DNA of 6,786 bases, from NCBI GenBank assembly GCA_964617665.1, contig CAZUAH010000693.1, forward strand, positions 1-6,786, written 5' to 3'. Shown piece after piece: positions 5,515 through 6,786 of the stretch. The notes beneath the pieces are model-generated. The model saw only the letters and a list, made by a program, of their open reading frames with translations, was not told the origin of the DNA and ran no database searches. Source of the stretch: JADHUC01 sp964617665 (GTDB lineage: Bacteria; Planctomycetota; Planctomycetia; Pirellulales; Pirellulaceae). A program made the position numbers and the translations under genes. Positions within the stretch are counted from its first letter, which is position 1. Each line of letters begins with the position of its first letter.

Positions 5515-6786
5515 ACCGGTTGATTTTCGTAGGTGTGTTGTCGGCGCTGTCGTTTCTGGGTGAAAGGCAGGGCCTTGCTTTGGAGCTGTCGCCCGAATTG
5601 TTCGGGGAAAAAAACGACCGGCCAGGGCCGTTCGTTGTGCATCTTCATTGCGGCAACGGGGAGACCACGGGCAAGCTGCTGGCGCACGGCGGCGTCGTCG
5701 TGCAGGGACTCGACACCGATGCAGGAAAGGTCGCCGAGGCGAGACGCCGGCCGGAGCTTCGCGAGCACTACGGCCGACGCCTGACATTTCGTACGTTCGA
5801 CGGCAGACACATTCCGTTTGTCGACAATTGTGTGAACCTGATCGTGGTTGATGCGAGATGCGAGATGCGAGTTGCGGGAGAAGAGATTCTGCGAGTGCTC
5901 TGTCCGCGAGGCGCTGCCGTTGTGCGAGAAGCGGACAACGAGGAGTGGCTCTCTCGCATCCCGCATCCCGTATCCGGAATCGGGAACGGTTTTGTGATGT
6001 TCACAAAACCTGTTCCCTCCGATATCGACGAGTGGACGCACCACATGCATGGCCCGGACAACAACCGCGTCAGCCAAGGCACGAGACTGGCTCCACCGCT
6101 TTCGCACCTGCAATGGACCGCCGGCCCTCGATTCACCCGGCACCACGAACACATGAGCAGTTTCCAGGCCATGGTCTCTGCGCAAGGCAAGGTCTTCTAC
6201 ATCATCGACGAAGGGAAAAAGGACTCCGTTCTTCTTCCCCCGGATTGGAATCTGGTGGCGCGGGACGCATTCAACGGGATCGAGCTCTGGAGAAAGAAAC
6301 TCGACCACTGGTTCAATCACATGTGGCCTTTCAAGTCCGGGCCCCTGGTGGTCACCCGCCGACTGGTTGTGAAAGGCGATCGGCTGTTCGCCGCACTGCA
6401 GATGGGCGGTGGGGTCTCTGTGCTCGACGCAAACACCGGGGCTTTGCTCCACGAGTTTCCCGGAACGGAAGGTACGGAAGAGATCATCGTTGAGGGTGAC
6501 CGACTGTTTGTTGCGCAGAGGCAATGGCTGGTCGAGGCTGACAAATACAATGTGAAGAACAAGGTCACAAGCGGCGGCACTGCCGCAAAGATGACTAGGG
6601 ACCTCGGCTGGCATGCTGCTGCGGGTCGGCAGCAAGTCACTGCCTTTGATTTGGCTACGAGAAAACGGCTTTGGGAGAAAGAGACAGCGGTCGCGCCTTT
6701 CGGGCTCGGAGCGCGCAATGGGAATGTCTACATCAGCTCACGCATAAATAAGGCGGCGGCGGGGGCAGGTACTAGAATAGGGGCGA
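5511..6786 (+). CDS. Exported methyltransferase-like Rossmann domain fused to PQQ-type beta-propeller, 3'-incomplete
   Basis: The frame runs without a stop from ATG 5511, overlapping the preceding stop (ATGA), to the window end: 425 codons plus one base. AAGGCGG at 5500-5506 can serve as ribosome site. Residues 1-23 form a Sec-like signal (NRLIFVGVLSALSFLG). Residues about 40-140 resemble a class I SAM methyltransferase: VVHLHCGNGETTG (motif I), VVQGLDTD (post-I acidic), DGRHIPFVDNCVNLIVVD (motif II region) and EILRVLCPRGAAVV. After DIDEWTHHMHGPDNN (171-185) come blades of a PQQ/BamB-like propeller: LVARDAFNGIELWRKKL, VSVLDANTGALLHEF, TAFDLATRKRLWEKE. I recall this DEWTH...H...NN junction from planctomycete PQQ-binding-like repeat proteins. 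Likely role: a periplasmic or surface binding/scaffold protein; catalysis is not shown. A 409-aa minus-strand frame (5406-6635) is its shadow. Heptamer tracts and a hairpin occur inside. Confidence 0.88.
   Translation, partial: MNRLIFVGVLSALSFLGERQGLALELSPELFGEKNDRPGPFVVHLHCGNGETTGKLLAHGGVVVQGLDTDAGKVAEARRRPELREHYGRRLTFRTFDGRHIPFVDNCVNLIVVDARCEMRVAGEEILRVLCPRGAAVVREADNEEWLSRIPHPVSGIGNGFVMFTKPVPSDIDEWTHHMHGPDNNRVSQGTRLAPPLSHLQWTAGPRFTRHHEHMSSFQAMVSAQGKVFYIIDEGKKDSVLLPPDWNLVARDAFNGIELWRKKLDHWFNHMWPFKSGPLVVTRRLVVKGDRLFAALQMGGGVSVLDANTGALLHEFPGTEGTEEIIVEGDRLFVAQRQWLVEADKYNVKNKVTSGGTAAKMTRDLGWHAAAGRQQVTAFDLATRKRLWEKETAVAPFGLGARNGNVYISSRINKAAAGAGTRIGA
5850..5877 (+). repeat. Heptamer tandem repeat (GATGCGA)x3 plus a degenerate copy
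   Basis: Three perfect copies at 5850-5870 are followed by gttgcgg (5871-5877). Three copies span exactly seven codons and read DARCEMR (residues 114-120), between the motif II strand and the EILRVL helix. A change of one copy would shift the frame of the gene. Confidence 0.85.
5954..5981 (-). repeat. Inverted-orientation degenerate heptamer tract (TCGCATC-like)
   Basis: Consecutive sevens read tcgcatc, ccgcatc, ccgtatc, cggaatc. The first is the exact reverse complement of the GATGCGA unit at 5850-5870, so the two tracts face each other 83 nt apart. It encodes about SRIPHPVSGI (148-157), where the methyltransferase-like domain joins the propeller. Confidence 0.75.
5982..6017. repeat. Long hairpin inside the propeller gene
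   Basis: Ten perfect pairs (ggttttgtga 5988-5997 with tcacaaaacc 6001-6010, loop tgt) extend after a single bulged t (6011) into six more (gggaac 5982-5987 with gttccc 6012-6017). It begins directly after the heptamer tract and lies in coding sequence (GNGFVMFTKPVP). No T-run follows, so termination is not expected; a repeat-element end or an mRNA structure is possible. Confidence 0.85.

Noticed and set aside
5850..5981. CRISPR array
   Set aside because: Units are seven bases without unique spacers and lie within a coding frame.
5858..6493. 211-codon plus-strand open frame in another phase
   Set aside because: It overlaps the propeller gene out of phase, and its Arg/Ser/Pro-rich translation lacks any domain pattern.
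5406..6635. 409-codon open frame on the minus strand
   Set aside because: It is antisense to the propeller gene, which has a signal peptide, recognisable domains and an overlapping start with the preceding gene. The minus translation shows no domain pattern.

Overview
The window looks like a polysaccharide-catabolism locus from a member of the PVC superphylum, Planctomycetota or Verrucomicrobiota. The basis is three adjacent sulfatase genes, Tat-type signal peptides, a secreted Rossmann/PQQ-propeller fusion, and palindromic repeats whose translated form (GNPTRKRG...VPRLRFGLP) I recall from genomes of these phyla. Genus cannot be told from this sequence. All convincing genes are on the + strand, and long minus-strand open frames are shadows.

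Layout: (1) 1-1473, the 3' part of a sulfatase gene extended by HEAT-like repeats and a C-terminal discoidin (F5/8 type C) domain. (2) 1485-1599, a nested inverted-repeat element in the intergenic gap. (3) 1666-3045, a complete sulfatase with a Tat-like leader that carries a 30-bp tandem duplication. (4) 3048-3854, an exported protein of unknown function, 2 nt downstream with a strong Shine-Dalgarno site. (5) 3855-3999, a spacer that may hold a coding remnant. (6) 4000-5514, a second complete sulfatase whose leader is interrupted in frame by a 65-bp palindrome. (7) 5511 to the window end, an incomplete gene overlapping the previous stop by 4 nt. It encodes a signal peptide, a methyltransferase-like Rossmann domain and a PQQ-type beta-propeller. 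No stop codon lies inside the window, so a search for closed ORFs would miss this gene.

How it works together (inference): the sulfatases would be matured by a formylglycine-generating enzyme encoded elsewhere, exported, and used to strip sulfate from a sulfated glycan. The discoidin domain of the first could anchor it to glycan. The unknown Tat protein and the propeller protein appear co-translated with the sulfatases and may act in the same periplasmic process. Their roles are not known.

The most unusual theme is that different short repeats sit in frame inside genes for exported proteins. They lie in signal peptides or near domain borders: a tandem 30-mer in sulfatase 2, a palindrome in sulfatase 3, and heptamer tracts plus a long hairpin in the propeller gene. 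This resembles repeat-derived peptide insertion at permissive sites, as known for Rickettsia palindromic elements.
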